From the NCBI GenBank assembly GCA_015501055.1, contig JADNYV010000438.1, forward strand, positions 1 to 28,842: a stretch of DNA of 28,842 nucleotides, in the 5' to 3' direction. The position numbers were made by a program, and so were the translations under genes. The notes under the pieces are model-generated. The model saw only the letters and a program-made list of their open reading frames with translations, did not search any database and was not told where the DNA came from. Each line of letters opens with the position of its first letter. The stretch's first letter is position 1. Origin of the DNA: Mucidula mucida. Its lineage: Eukaryota > Basidiomycota > Agaricomycetes > Agaricales > Physalacriaceae. This document shows, one piece after another, positions 19,869 to 28,842 of this stretch.

Positions 19869-22145
19869 CTATATTGCCAGCGTCTGCACCTTGGAGATGA
19901 TAGCTACGAGAGTGCAATCAGTATCCGAAAAAATATGCTGAATGGAAGGAACGACATACATTGGGGATCCAGGTTCTGGTAAGGGATCTGCTCCCAGAGA
20001 CCACCTGAGCCTTCCTTTGTCGTGCCCATGTAGCCGTACTTGGGCGTGAAGCCACGCTCCAAGAGCCAAGTACCGTATTTAGAACCAAGCTAAAAGGCGT
20101 TTTCAGTCAGATATACAAAACCGAAATCACAAAATCGCTTACGCCAGTCTTTTGGTTGAAGGACTCGACAATGAGCACGAAGGGGCTGGCGCCGACCTTG
20201 GCGAGTGTCTAAAATTCACCTATGAGCCTGGCATACGTCCCAAAACACGAACGAGACAAACTTGTTCGTCGACAATGTTGAGCGTAGGCTTGTTGATCAA
20301 ACCAACGTCCAAGCCGCCTTGTCTCAGCCTCAGAACGGCGTCATAGGACCGGTACAGCATCTCTCCAAACGATACGACGTAACCAGCCTTGCCCTCTAGA
20401 ATAGTCTCATCCTTTCCGGGAACAAACTCATATCCCTCGTCAAAGTATTTCGAGCCATCCTCCTTGAGGATGAAGGGCACCTTTGACCGCGTCGAGAAGA
20501 CAAATCGGACACCGCGCTCAAAGAAGACGCGCTTGACGACAGCAACCATCTGCAGTGGGTCCGCAGGGAAGTACAACCACGACTGCACATCGGAAAGACC
20601 ATTGTCAGCGAAGAGCGAGTTAATTCCAAAGTGACACGTGTTATCGGCCATCTCGTCAACTGCAAAAGCATCATCAACGGCTATGGACGGAGATCGTGAA
20701 TATAGTATGACATACCACCAGAGTGCGAGAAATGGCAGAGAACATTGCAGTGGTTGAGACGCGCCATGGTGATTTCAGACACGACCATCTCGAGGAAAGC
20801 AGAGAATGTGGAGAAGACACCAAACTTGTCGTGGTCGAAACCGAAACCGGCAGCAGCAGAGAAGTTTCCGCGCTCCATGATACCAGAGGGAACAAACACC
20901 TCTGGATGCTTCTGGTGAATCACCTTCAACCCTGTTGAGCCCTCAAGATCGGTGTCGATAACCATAACCTTCTTCGCCGCCTCCTCCTTGCTAAGCCCGT
21001 CAAGCACCAGGTTGACTGCCTCACCAAATACGACACGGTTCGCGCCCATCTCCTTGGACACACCCGAGAACAGGTAAGGCTGAGGCGCAGGCTGGATTTT
21101 GAGCAGGATATCACCCAGGCCGGTGTATCCCTTTGACTCGAGGTATTTGATGGCAGACTTGACGGGTATAACGTCATGACCATGGGTGCTGCCTTCGATA
21201 TCAGCAATGCCAGGTGCCATCTTGCGCTTGGAGACCACGGCCGCGGGACCATCGTATGTGACGATGCCGCTAACAGCGCCCCAGAGCGCGTCGACATCTT
21301 CACCGTCAACAGTGAACACCTTTAGGCCATGTCCCTCAAGGGTTTTGGAGACATCGTAGCCCTTGAGATATTCGGAGGGATGACCAGCGATGGTGACATC
21401 GTTGTCGTCGATAAGTAGCTTGACGTTGAGACCTTGGGCGACAGCAAGGCGGGCAGCCTCGGCGTCGTTTCCTTCCTGCTGAGATCCGTCAGAGCCCAAG
21501 CAGAACACGGTCTTGTCCTTGTTGGCGAGGGCTATACCGTTAACAAGAGGCCACATGTGACCCAGCCGTCCAGAAGAGAACTTGACTCCAGGCGTTAGGC
21601 CGAGTTCAGGATGACCAGGGAGCTTGGAGTTGGCAGCGCGATAATGGAGAAGATGCTCCGCAGGCATGGAGCCCTCGAGGACGGACAGGATGTACTGGGT
21701 CGCGACACGGTGACCTGGATGGCATTAGATGGAGTTTGATTGTCGTTTAACAGGAACTCACCGGCTTCATCAAAGATGATGGGTACAAATGCGTCGGGCG
21801 ATTGGTTGAATAGGGCTAGGAGCATGCAGACCTCGGGAACGGTATCATAGGCACCACCTAGCGATTGTCAATATCGTACGCGATCCAGGCAACGGCGACG
21901 ACATACCTGTGTGCCCGCTGACTCCACGAGCAGCACCAGTCGCCGTGAAAAAGACGATGGCATCGCGGAGGAGCTGGATGTTGGCCTTGAGAGCAGCCTT
22001 TTCCACGACCGTCAAGTTGGCTTTCTTTGGGTCAAGCGCGAGTCTGGCAACGGCGTCAACGACGAGCAGGACGGTGACAACGATGGGCACATTACTTTTT
22101 GAACTGCGAGAGATCGATAGGGAACGCGCTATCTGTACCGGTCAT
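19869..22145 (-). CDS. Transketolase-family thiamine-diphosphate enzyme
   Basis: Predicted cytosolic enzyme moving two-carbon ketol units between sugar phosphates (pentose phosphate pathway type). Model: complement(join(19869..19903, 19960..20089, 20143..20208, 20262..20659, 20716..21714, 21762..21857, 21907..22043, 22096..22145)), 636 aa; seven introns of 47-56 nt. Motifs: SGHTGGAYD near residue 75; SSGRLGHMWPLVNG; the ThDP/Mg motif G168-S-D170-G-S with QQEGNDAEAARLA and the second ligand Asn199 in LLIDDND; the pyrimidine domain with IMERGNFSAAAGFG; and a C-terminal domain ending in KVQTLAI. It is somewhat shorter than classic transketolase (about 680 aa), and the ThDP loop reads GSDG rather than GDG. 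It is therefore probably a divergent paralogue rather than the main housekeeping enzyme. The last two exons (130 and 35 nt) were placed with a GTATGT donor at 19959. No targeting peptide is seen. Confidence 0.88.
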
Positions 22146-22186
22146 GATGGTAAAAGGTGGGAGAAAACGAAGTCGAGTTTGCCCCA

Positions 22187-22193
22187 ATTTATA
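22187..22193 (-). promoter_or_regulatory. TATA box of the transketolase-like gene
   Basis: TATAAAT on the minus strand lies about 42 bp upstream of the start codon at 22145. Seen in sequence; function inferred from position. Confidence 0.5.
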
Positions 22194-25060
22194 ATGATGA
22201 TCGGCCTCCACCGAGCCTCCACTTGCAGTCAGGCAACGGGAATAACATTTTGCATTCGACTATTACAGTTCATCTGATACGTACACGACTGTGACAACGC
22301 GAATCACCGGCTCACCAACGTCCACGAACGTTCACCAGCACCGCGAGAACAAGATAGTACGGTAAAGGGCGGTCCTATTAGCGGACCGCTACTGCAAACC
22401 AAAATATATGCGCGAGATACGGACACTATGAGAAAGGTAGATTAGAGCGATGAACGAGGGGACAGAAGGAGAGTAAAAAATGAATCAGAGAACCGGGTTT
22501 CGACAGAGCTTGTCCCCGAAGGAACAGCTTCGGACGGCACTTCCTAATTGCTTCGGTTGAAAATCGTCATGCGTATTGGTAGGAGTGGACTAGGCGCGCG
22601 CAAAGATATCGGTACTCACATAGATCTAGGCACCCATCCACACCAATTTGGCCTGAGCAGCCAATAACAGCAAAGACTAGAACAAACCAACAACCGGCTG
22701 GTTTTTTAGATACGTTAACCCGACGGGCCACAATCCACTGGGGAAGCCAGGCGATAGTCGAAACAACAGGTATACCATTCATTTGTGATTGAGAGTGTAC
22801 GGCACCGCGATGGATATCGACACAGGAATCAACCGATATTGAAAGTCTGGAACAGAGAGGGTGGGTCCGGCGCGCCGCCAGGTGGATGCATAACAAGTTT
22901 CAAGGGTGCCACACTGCGCACAATAGCCACATCGACATCTAACGCTCTCGTTACCTGCCAACAGCGTCAATAGGTAGCCGACAAGGACACAACACAACAT
23001 ACCTGCAACCATACGCATATAAGATGGACGAAGAGACAGCCATGAGATGAGCGAGCACTGTGGAAAGCGACGGCGATAACGATGGTGAGAAGGAGCAAAT
23101 AAAAAAAGTTTTCTCCTCGTGAGATCTTCAAGCTCCGCTCCAACCGGCACCTCGGCAGAGTGGCTCTTCATCATTGCCGTGATGCTCTTCCCAAGCTCTT
23201 CCTCGCGTCTACTATCTTTCGTTCTAAATCAGTGCTTGCTAGCACCAACTCGCGACAGTTTTTCTTCGTGCTATCCACCCCCTTTTCGTTTCCTCTATCA
23301 GCGACAGTCAAGTACGAGTTATAACGTACCCGGCTCACTGAATAGTACTCATCAAGACCATTTTTAACTCATAGCTGCACTGCTTTCTAACCATACGTAT
23401 CTCGAGGAGACATCAACAATCTACCTGTGCTTATAATTACTTTAGCTCCACCACTAGGACAATGAAATTCGGATTGCGCGTCCAAGAGCCTCGAGTCTCT
23501 TGAGCGTAACGTGGGCGCGTTCTCAAAACATCGCGACATTTTCTCTTTTGGTTAATAGTGTTGCTCTTGTCTTCCCTGCCTTGCATGGACGTACACGTAT
23601 CATGTTCGCTTCGGGCTAGTTCCTCGCCTTGTCACTAAACGATCCCTCGAAGGGAAGTTAAAGTCTTCCTTTAGCGCTAGTGAGGAGAAGTCTTACAATG
23701 GACTGCGCCACAAACGTACTACGTGCATGTGAAGTTCCATATATTGTCCCGCGGAGCCTTCAACTGAATCAGTCGTAGACAGTGCAACGGACGCGACGAG
23801 TGCACTGGGACGCTAACACCAGAGCCACACAATTTCCTCTAGAGCGACCTGTAATTGCGAAGACAGCGCGGGAGAAGGGGAAGAGGACTCCGATGGCATA
23901 ACGAGATAGAGGTCCTTCAACTTCTTGCTGTTCGTTCCTCCAGAGCACAAGGTCTACTGATTGCTTCATACCGCACTATCTGCTCCCGGTCAAGTGCATC
24001 GTCGCGGCAAGGCTAAACGCGCCTACCCCATCTACTCTCCGAGCATGTTCTGCTTACCAATCGTCCATGCGGCCCGTAGCTCCCGCCTCGAGCAACCACT
24101 ATTTCCCCGCTCTTGGCGCGATAGCCCATATCTTCCCCAGAATGATGGGCACCCACGGAGACGCTTTTGGCTTGAATTCACACTTTGCCCTATCACGATG
24201 ATCACTGTGGTTGAAAAATGACTTATCCGTGTTCATTTACTTTGCTTCTCTCAAATGACACGTCGACTGGCCTCGGAGCTCGAGTATTCAATGGCCTTGT
24301 TATCTCTGACATGGAAGTGTGCACAGGAAGGTAGCCATACGTTCGGGTACCTGCACTAGACTCGGAGCGCGTTAATCATCATCACCACAAGGCATTGCGT
24401 CGAGCACGAGCTTAGTTCGAGACTCATGCCTTTTGGAACAACATACACGCCGCTTTGTTGCAAACGCTAAACTTCCATTCTACCGCCTGTTTGAGGGACA
24501 TTGGGTGTTTTACAATCTACTACTTCATCTGTGAGTGCGAGGCTTCCATTTGCTTTGTTATTTGGGCTGAGCCTTCCATGCGTAGGCTCTCTGGCTACAA
24601 TAATTGTAGTTTCTGATCAACGCAGGATCCTTACCCAACCATCACGGTAACAGGCACGCCACAATGTTCACGTGGACAGACATAGTGGTCTTCCCAACTC
24701 TATCCACATGCGTCAGTGATTGTTTCCATACCCCCTGCATCGCCTGTTTATCTTTCATGAGTTCCTTTCGCATGCTTTCTCTATAGCCTTCCGCCATGGT
24801 CTGCCTAAATTGCGCGTCTCGCCGTATGGATCTTTAGCAGAGACACGCGTGCTTCGTGCTTGGCGTGGCGGGTATAGCTACACACCGGCTTAACACCCCG
24901 TAAGGAAGCGCGTCGTCTTCTCATTTCTCCTATCTCTGTGAGAGCACCCTCCTCCCATATCAGAACGCACCTTCTATCTCGAAGCAACGCATCATGATAT
25001 CGCTTCTCCTGTCGGGGATACTATCCATATATGGGCCTCTTTACAGCCTGTTCGCTGGGT
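22194..25060. other. Long region without a convincing gene
   Basis: This is the longest gene-free stretch of the window. At about 22780-23174 the minus strand has an open frame containing a 48-nt segment that looks like an intron (22974-23021: GTATGT donor, TTGAC branch-like site, CAG acceptor) and a Cys-rich segment CRCGYCAQCG. No family is recognisable and the frame ends soon after. The rest has only short frames on both strands. I see no terminal repeats, transposase remnants, tRNA or tandem array. It may hold divergent promoters, a non-coding RNA or a decayed gene. Confidence 0.45.
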
Positions 25061-25061
25061 G

Positions 25062-25070
25062 CTATTTAAG
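25062..25070 (+). promoter_or_regulatory. TATA-like element of the fungalysin gene
   Basis: CTATTTAAG lies about 90 bp upstream of the start codon at 25158. A weaker match than the other TATA boxes here, but the only one at a plausible distance. Confidence 0.35.
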
Positions 25071-25157
25071 ACGCGACATTATCCTGATTTCGACAGGCTC
25101 CAGCTCCCCTCCCCACGCTCGAGTAGACGTCTTCACAGCCCAGACCTCGGTACAAAG

Positions 25158-27454
25158 ATGGTTTCCTTCACCAAGCTTCTCTCTTTCGTCCTCCTCGCCG
25201 TGTCTGCGCACGCCGTTCCTTTCCCCGCGTCCTCCAAGTTCGCGACCCACCGCACCCGCGTGATTGGGCGGCGGGGTCTCGCTGTGGAGACTTTCCACCC
25301 GGCGACAGACTACAAGGTGACTCTATCTGTGTATCTATCTTTTGTGAGGTATTGATTCCGCTTTAAAGACCTTTGGTACCGAAGGCAAGGAGATCCCTGC
25401 CTCTTTCGTGGCCCAATCTCTCGAAGATACTACCAAGGCCATCGTGGCTTCTGAGCTCGGCATCGACACCGATAAGGTCGCGTACACTAGCGGCTTCGCT
25501 AAGGAGGCTGAGACCGTTAGCTACACTTATGCGAAGCAAGTTCATGTAAGAATAGGTTTTTGACATTTCATTACCGGTTTTTGACCGTCTTGTAGGATGG
25601 CGTAGAATTCCTCAACGCTGTCGCCAATGTCGCTATCAAGGATAACAAGATTGTTGCCTTTGGCGCTTCGTTCGTTGATACCTGTGAGTTTCCATCAGAA
25701 CGCCTTGTTTGTAATGCCGGTGATGCTCATTAATGTTGTAGCCAACATCGCTGACTCGACCCCCACCATTGATGTCCAGAGCGTGATCTCCACCGTCGAG
25801 GACCAGTTGGATGGTACTTTCAACGGCTATACAGCCCTCAACTATCTCTCACTTGCTGATGGTTCCGTCGCTCTTACGCACGCCATCCAAGTCCAGAATG
25901 AGGAGACCAACTCCTGGCTGGAGGCCTACGTCGACGCACACACCGGTGAACTCTTGAGCGTCGTTGACTTTGTCGCAGACCTTACCGTAACTCTCTCTTC
26001 TCTTCACGAATCACATATCGCTTACCTTTGCGGATAGTACAAAGTCATCCCCATTCAGAAGGACGCCGTTACGGAGGGTTTGGAAGTCCTTGTGGATCCC
26101 GAGAACCTCAACTCTTCCCCGAGCGGATGGGTCACCACCAGCGCGACCGCGTAAGTCCATTTTCTCCGGGCCGATAACTCCGTTCGTTGATTGAGCGGCT
26201 TTCAGCGGGAACAATGTCGTCGCATTCAAGTCGTCACAATCAGCAACGACCAGCACGTCTTCCACGGGCGTATTCAACTATACGTACGACACCACGCTTG
26301 CTCCCACCGGTGGCCAGAACGTCGATGCCGCGCGCGTGAACGCTTTCTACATCATCAACACTGTGCATGACTTTCTCTACCTCTACGGATGGACCGAGTC
26401 CTCGTTCAACTTCCAGACTGACAACTTTGGCAAAGGGGGCTCTGGGAACGGCCGTGTTCTGATGAGCGTGCAGGACGCGAGCGGCACGAACAATGCCAAC
26501 TTTGCCACGCCACCCGAGTAAGCCGATCAAGTGTGGCGCAGATATAAACTCTGATTATTTTCATTTCCTGTGGTCTTTAGTGGGAGCAGTGGGACGTGTA
26601 GGATGTTTATTTGGACCCTGACGACACCTCGGCGTGACGGGTCGCTCCAGAATGATATTATCGTGCACGAGTTCACGCATGGTCTGACTAACCGTATGAC
26701 GGGCGGCGGGACTGGTAGATGTCTTCAAACAACTGAAGCAGGGGGGATGGGAGAGGGATGGAGTGACTCAGCATGTTTATTTCTCGTCTCCTGGTGATCC
26801 CAAGAACTGAACTTTTGAATAGATGGCCGCGTATGTTCATTTTTCATCTTCCGGACGCTAATAGCCGAACTGTTGCACAGCTGGACCGAGCAAAAGTCTT
26901 CAGCGGTTCCTGATTATACTATGGCCGACTGGGTTATCAACGACAACGCTGGAATTCGTAGCCACCCGTACTCAACATCGGCTTCCGTCAACCCGTTGCG
27001 CTATTCGAGCATTGCTACTCTAAATGAAGTTCACGGTGAGCTCCGCTTTGTACTACACAACGAATTGCGGGCTTGACGTGACTTTCAGATATCGGAGAAG
27101 TCTGGGCCAACATCTTGTATAATGTATATGCTGCCCTCGTCGGCGTGCACGGCTGGTCGGCCACTGCAAAGACCGACCCAACCGGTTCGGAAGGAAACGT
27201 CGTCTATCTCCACCTTCTCGTAGACGCCCTCGCTTTGCAGCCTTGCAACCCTACTCGTGAGTTTCACGAATTTTGACGTTCTCTTGTTCACGTGCCCCGT
27301 AGTCGTCAGCGCTCGTGATGCCTGGATCCAAGCTGATGTTAACCGATATGGCGGTGCTAACAAATGCACTCTCTGGACTGCCTTTGCCAGTCGTGGTCTT
27401 GGTGTCGGTGCTGCCAACTTTGTTGATAGCTCGGCTGTCCCGAGTGGGTGTTAA
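25158..27454 (+). CDS. Fungalysin, secreted M36 zinc metalloprotease
   Basis: Secreted zinc endopeptidase made as a pre-pro-protein. Model: join(25158..25316, 25369..25545, 25596..25683, 25742..25986, 26038..26150, 26206..26517, 26581..26770, 26823..26830, 26881..27035, 27089..27256, 27303..27454), 588 aa; ten introns of 46-63 nt. A signal peptide covers about residues 1-20. An FTP-type propeptide follows (blocks GFAKEAETVSYTYAKQ and AYVDAHTGELLSVVDFV). The catalytic domain holds NAFYIINTVHDFLY, zinc ligands His394 and His398 in HEFTH with catalytic Glu395, and third ligand Glu423 in GGMGEGWSD. It ends with GSEGNVVYLHLLVDAL and ASRGLG. Intron 7 (26771-26822) appears to use a GC-AG pair and is followed by an 8-nt exon; without this join the conserved WSD-x-MA-x-WTEQ block cannot be formed. 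The ATG at 25158 directly precedes the signal peptide. Role inferred: external protein nutrition. Confidence 0.92.
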
Positions 27455-28563
27455 GTGTATGTCTTTGTCTTTGGATTTATGAGGGAGCACGAATACTACG
27501 GTAACTTATGTCGTGATGTTCATATAACGCAAATTCATCGACGTCGGGCTTGGATAACGAAAGATCTCAAAGAGAACTTGAAGTTGATTGGTGTAATGTT
27601 CAGTGGGAAAGAGTGCTATACCGTTAGGTCTCTTCAGTTCAGGAGTGATCCAAAATTTCTTTTCTCATTTTTGATTGTCGCGAGCGCGTGCGGCTCCATT
27701 GCCAGCTCTCCTACTACTGACTGTACCGTTAGATGATTGTTCTTACTAGGTTCAATCGTCCAGAAGAGACTCTTCCGTGTGCCGATGTACATGCACTGCT
27801 AAGGAGGAAGTACGTCGTCCCAAGGCCGCCTCCCACTCGCATCATGGAAAGCAGCGGCGACCATTCAAGAAGAGCACTGCCGAGGTGTACGAGAAATAGA
27901 TAATAATTCTTCCTCCTCGTAATAATTACTGAGCCGAGCACCGAAGAGGTTGCAGGTAAGCCCAGGCTGTAAATGGGCGCTTTGGGTAGATTTGGGGACC
28001 CTTTGATAAGAAACACCCTTGTGTAAAAGAACTGAATCGATTGTCTCTGAAACGTAAGTCGTGGGTGACGGGCTAGAGAAGTTGGCCGGACAAGACATAG
28101 AAGTTCCTTCCTCTTGACCACCATTATCCCTCAAATTATCTCGCGGCTGGTGCAGTAGGAGTGCAGTATATCCCTCAATTCGATCGTCTGCCATTGCTGA
28201 CAGCGACCGGCCCTCTTGACGTTATCACCGTCCTGCTTGACCGAGACAAAAATTCACTTGAACTCTTACCGTGACGAAAGCATGAACACTACAGAGGTTT
28301 GAATCCATTAGCCTTAGAGTCGTGCACTAACCTTCATTAAGTCTCCAGCTTTGCTCTCTATGTTTTGGTGGGGAAGAAAATACCCAATCGAACGTGAGTG
28401 TGCACATACAGCTTGTATGCAGCGTCGTATTAATGGGCTGTTAGTACTCCTTCAATACTAGTGATCCTCCACAATCCGGTACTCGGAATCTTGTTGCCAT
28501 ATATGAGGAAATTTTTGCGCTGAAAGAGCTCTGCATGCCAGTGCGCAATACATATCCACGCAG
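27455..28563. other. Region downstream of the fungalysin gene without a recognised gene
   Basis: The fungalysin 3' flank, then two overlapping minus-strand frames (27865-28194, 109 codons; 27729-28124, 131 codons) that encode no recognisable domain and show no clear splice continuation. Nothing else was identified. Confidence 0.45.
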
Positions 28564-28839
28564 ATGGCGAAGTATGTCCCATATCCGACACGTCCCAGCC
28601 ACCTCGAGTTCAGATCTCTTTGTTACCAACTTCTGCATCTGGCATTGGAAGCTACGAAAGACGCTACATGGTTTCTTGGGCGATGCAATAACACCTTACC
28701 GGGTACCATGTCCACGGATGGGTATCCGCTCACTTTGGAAGATTTACAGCTATATGACGACATGTCCACCGCATGTCAGCGTGCCTCTGACTGCATCTCC
28801 CCCATCCAATCCGGCTCGACCACCTTGGCCAGTGTCTAA
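28564..28839 (+). CDS. Unassigned small ORF at the right edge (possible hypothetical protein)
   Basis: A 91-codon frame runs from ATG 28564 to a TAA at 28837-28839. It contains an amphipathic-looking N-terminal half and four Cys residues (in LCYQ, GRCN, TACQ and SDCI). No signal peptide, membrane segment or known domain is visible. Because it lies at the window edge, it could instead be one exon of a gene that continues beyond. Coding status is doubtful. Confidence 0.2.
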   Translation: MAKYVPYPTRPSHLEFRSLCYQLLHLALEATKDATWFLGRCNNTLPGTMSTDGYPLTLEDLQLYDDMSTACQRASDCISPIQSGSTTLASV

Positions 28840-28842
28840 TGA

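Noticed and set aside
22567..22896. Possible hydrophobin-like Cys pattern (GCSGQIG-DGC) on the minus strand
   Set aside because: The eight-Cys hydrophobin spacing, including the CC pairs, could not be built in any spliced frame.
27729..28194. Two overlapping minus-strand frames downstream of the fungalysin gene
   Set aside because: Neither has a recognisable domain, and overlapping frames of similar length suggest chance openness.
1..28842. CRISPR arrays, insertion sequences, bacterial operons, transposon terminal repeats
   Set aside because: The window is intron-rich fungal DNA; I saw no direct-repeat arrays, transposase domains or long terminal repeats by eye.

Overview
The window looks like nuclear DNA of a filamentous basidiomycete, most likely an Agaricomycete. 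Genes lie on both strands and are cut by many short GT-AG introns. I could place 57 introns, all 45-63 nt. The protein families are typical of wood- or litter-decaying mushrooms: heme-thiolate peroxygenases, an aryl-alcohol-oxidase-type GMC oxidoreductase, a secreted M36 fungalysin, a Mug135-like protein and an F-box/LRR protein. Every gene model was spliced by hand from the sequence. Each one closes in frame, but none has been checked against transcripts or databases.

Layout. 1-1434: no recognisable gene. 1499-2516 (+): short heme-thiolate peroxidase (group I unspecific-peroxygenase type). 2641-3361 (-): EthD-like dimeric alpha/beta-barrel protein. 4573-6823 (+): secreted aryl-alcohol-oxidase-like GMC oxidoreductase. 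7142-8729 (-): long heme-thiolate peroxidase (group II type) with a propeptide. 9516-11960 (-): membrane-anchored GH5 exo-beta-1,3-glucanase. 12332-14256 (-): AT-hook protein with a cysteine-containing central domain, a proline-rich linker and a C-terminal tandem cysteine motif. 15136-16310 (+): App1-like (DUF2183) phosphatase with a signal-like N-terminus. 16457-17268 (-): Mug135-like protein. 17410-19091 (-): F-box/LRR-like protein. 19402-19475 (+): tRNA-Val(AAC). 19869-22145 (-): transketolase-family ThDP enzyme. 22146-25157: 3 kb without a convincing gene. 25158-27454 (+): fungalysin metalloprotease. 27455-28842: no recognised gene, only short unassigned ORFs.

How the genes may work together. 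The left 9 kb puts two predicted secreted H2O2-consuming heme-thiolate enzymes on either side of a predicted secreted H2O2-producing flavoenzyme. Each of the three has its own TATA-like box about 40-65 bp before its start codon. This reads as an extracellular oxidative neighbourhood in which the GMC enzyme could supply peroxide to the peroxygenases. The link is inferred from gene content and position, not shown by the sequence. The remaining genes (cell-wall glucan hydrolysis, lipid phosphatase, carbon metabolism, protease) look like ordinary unlinked neighbours.
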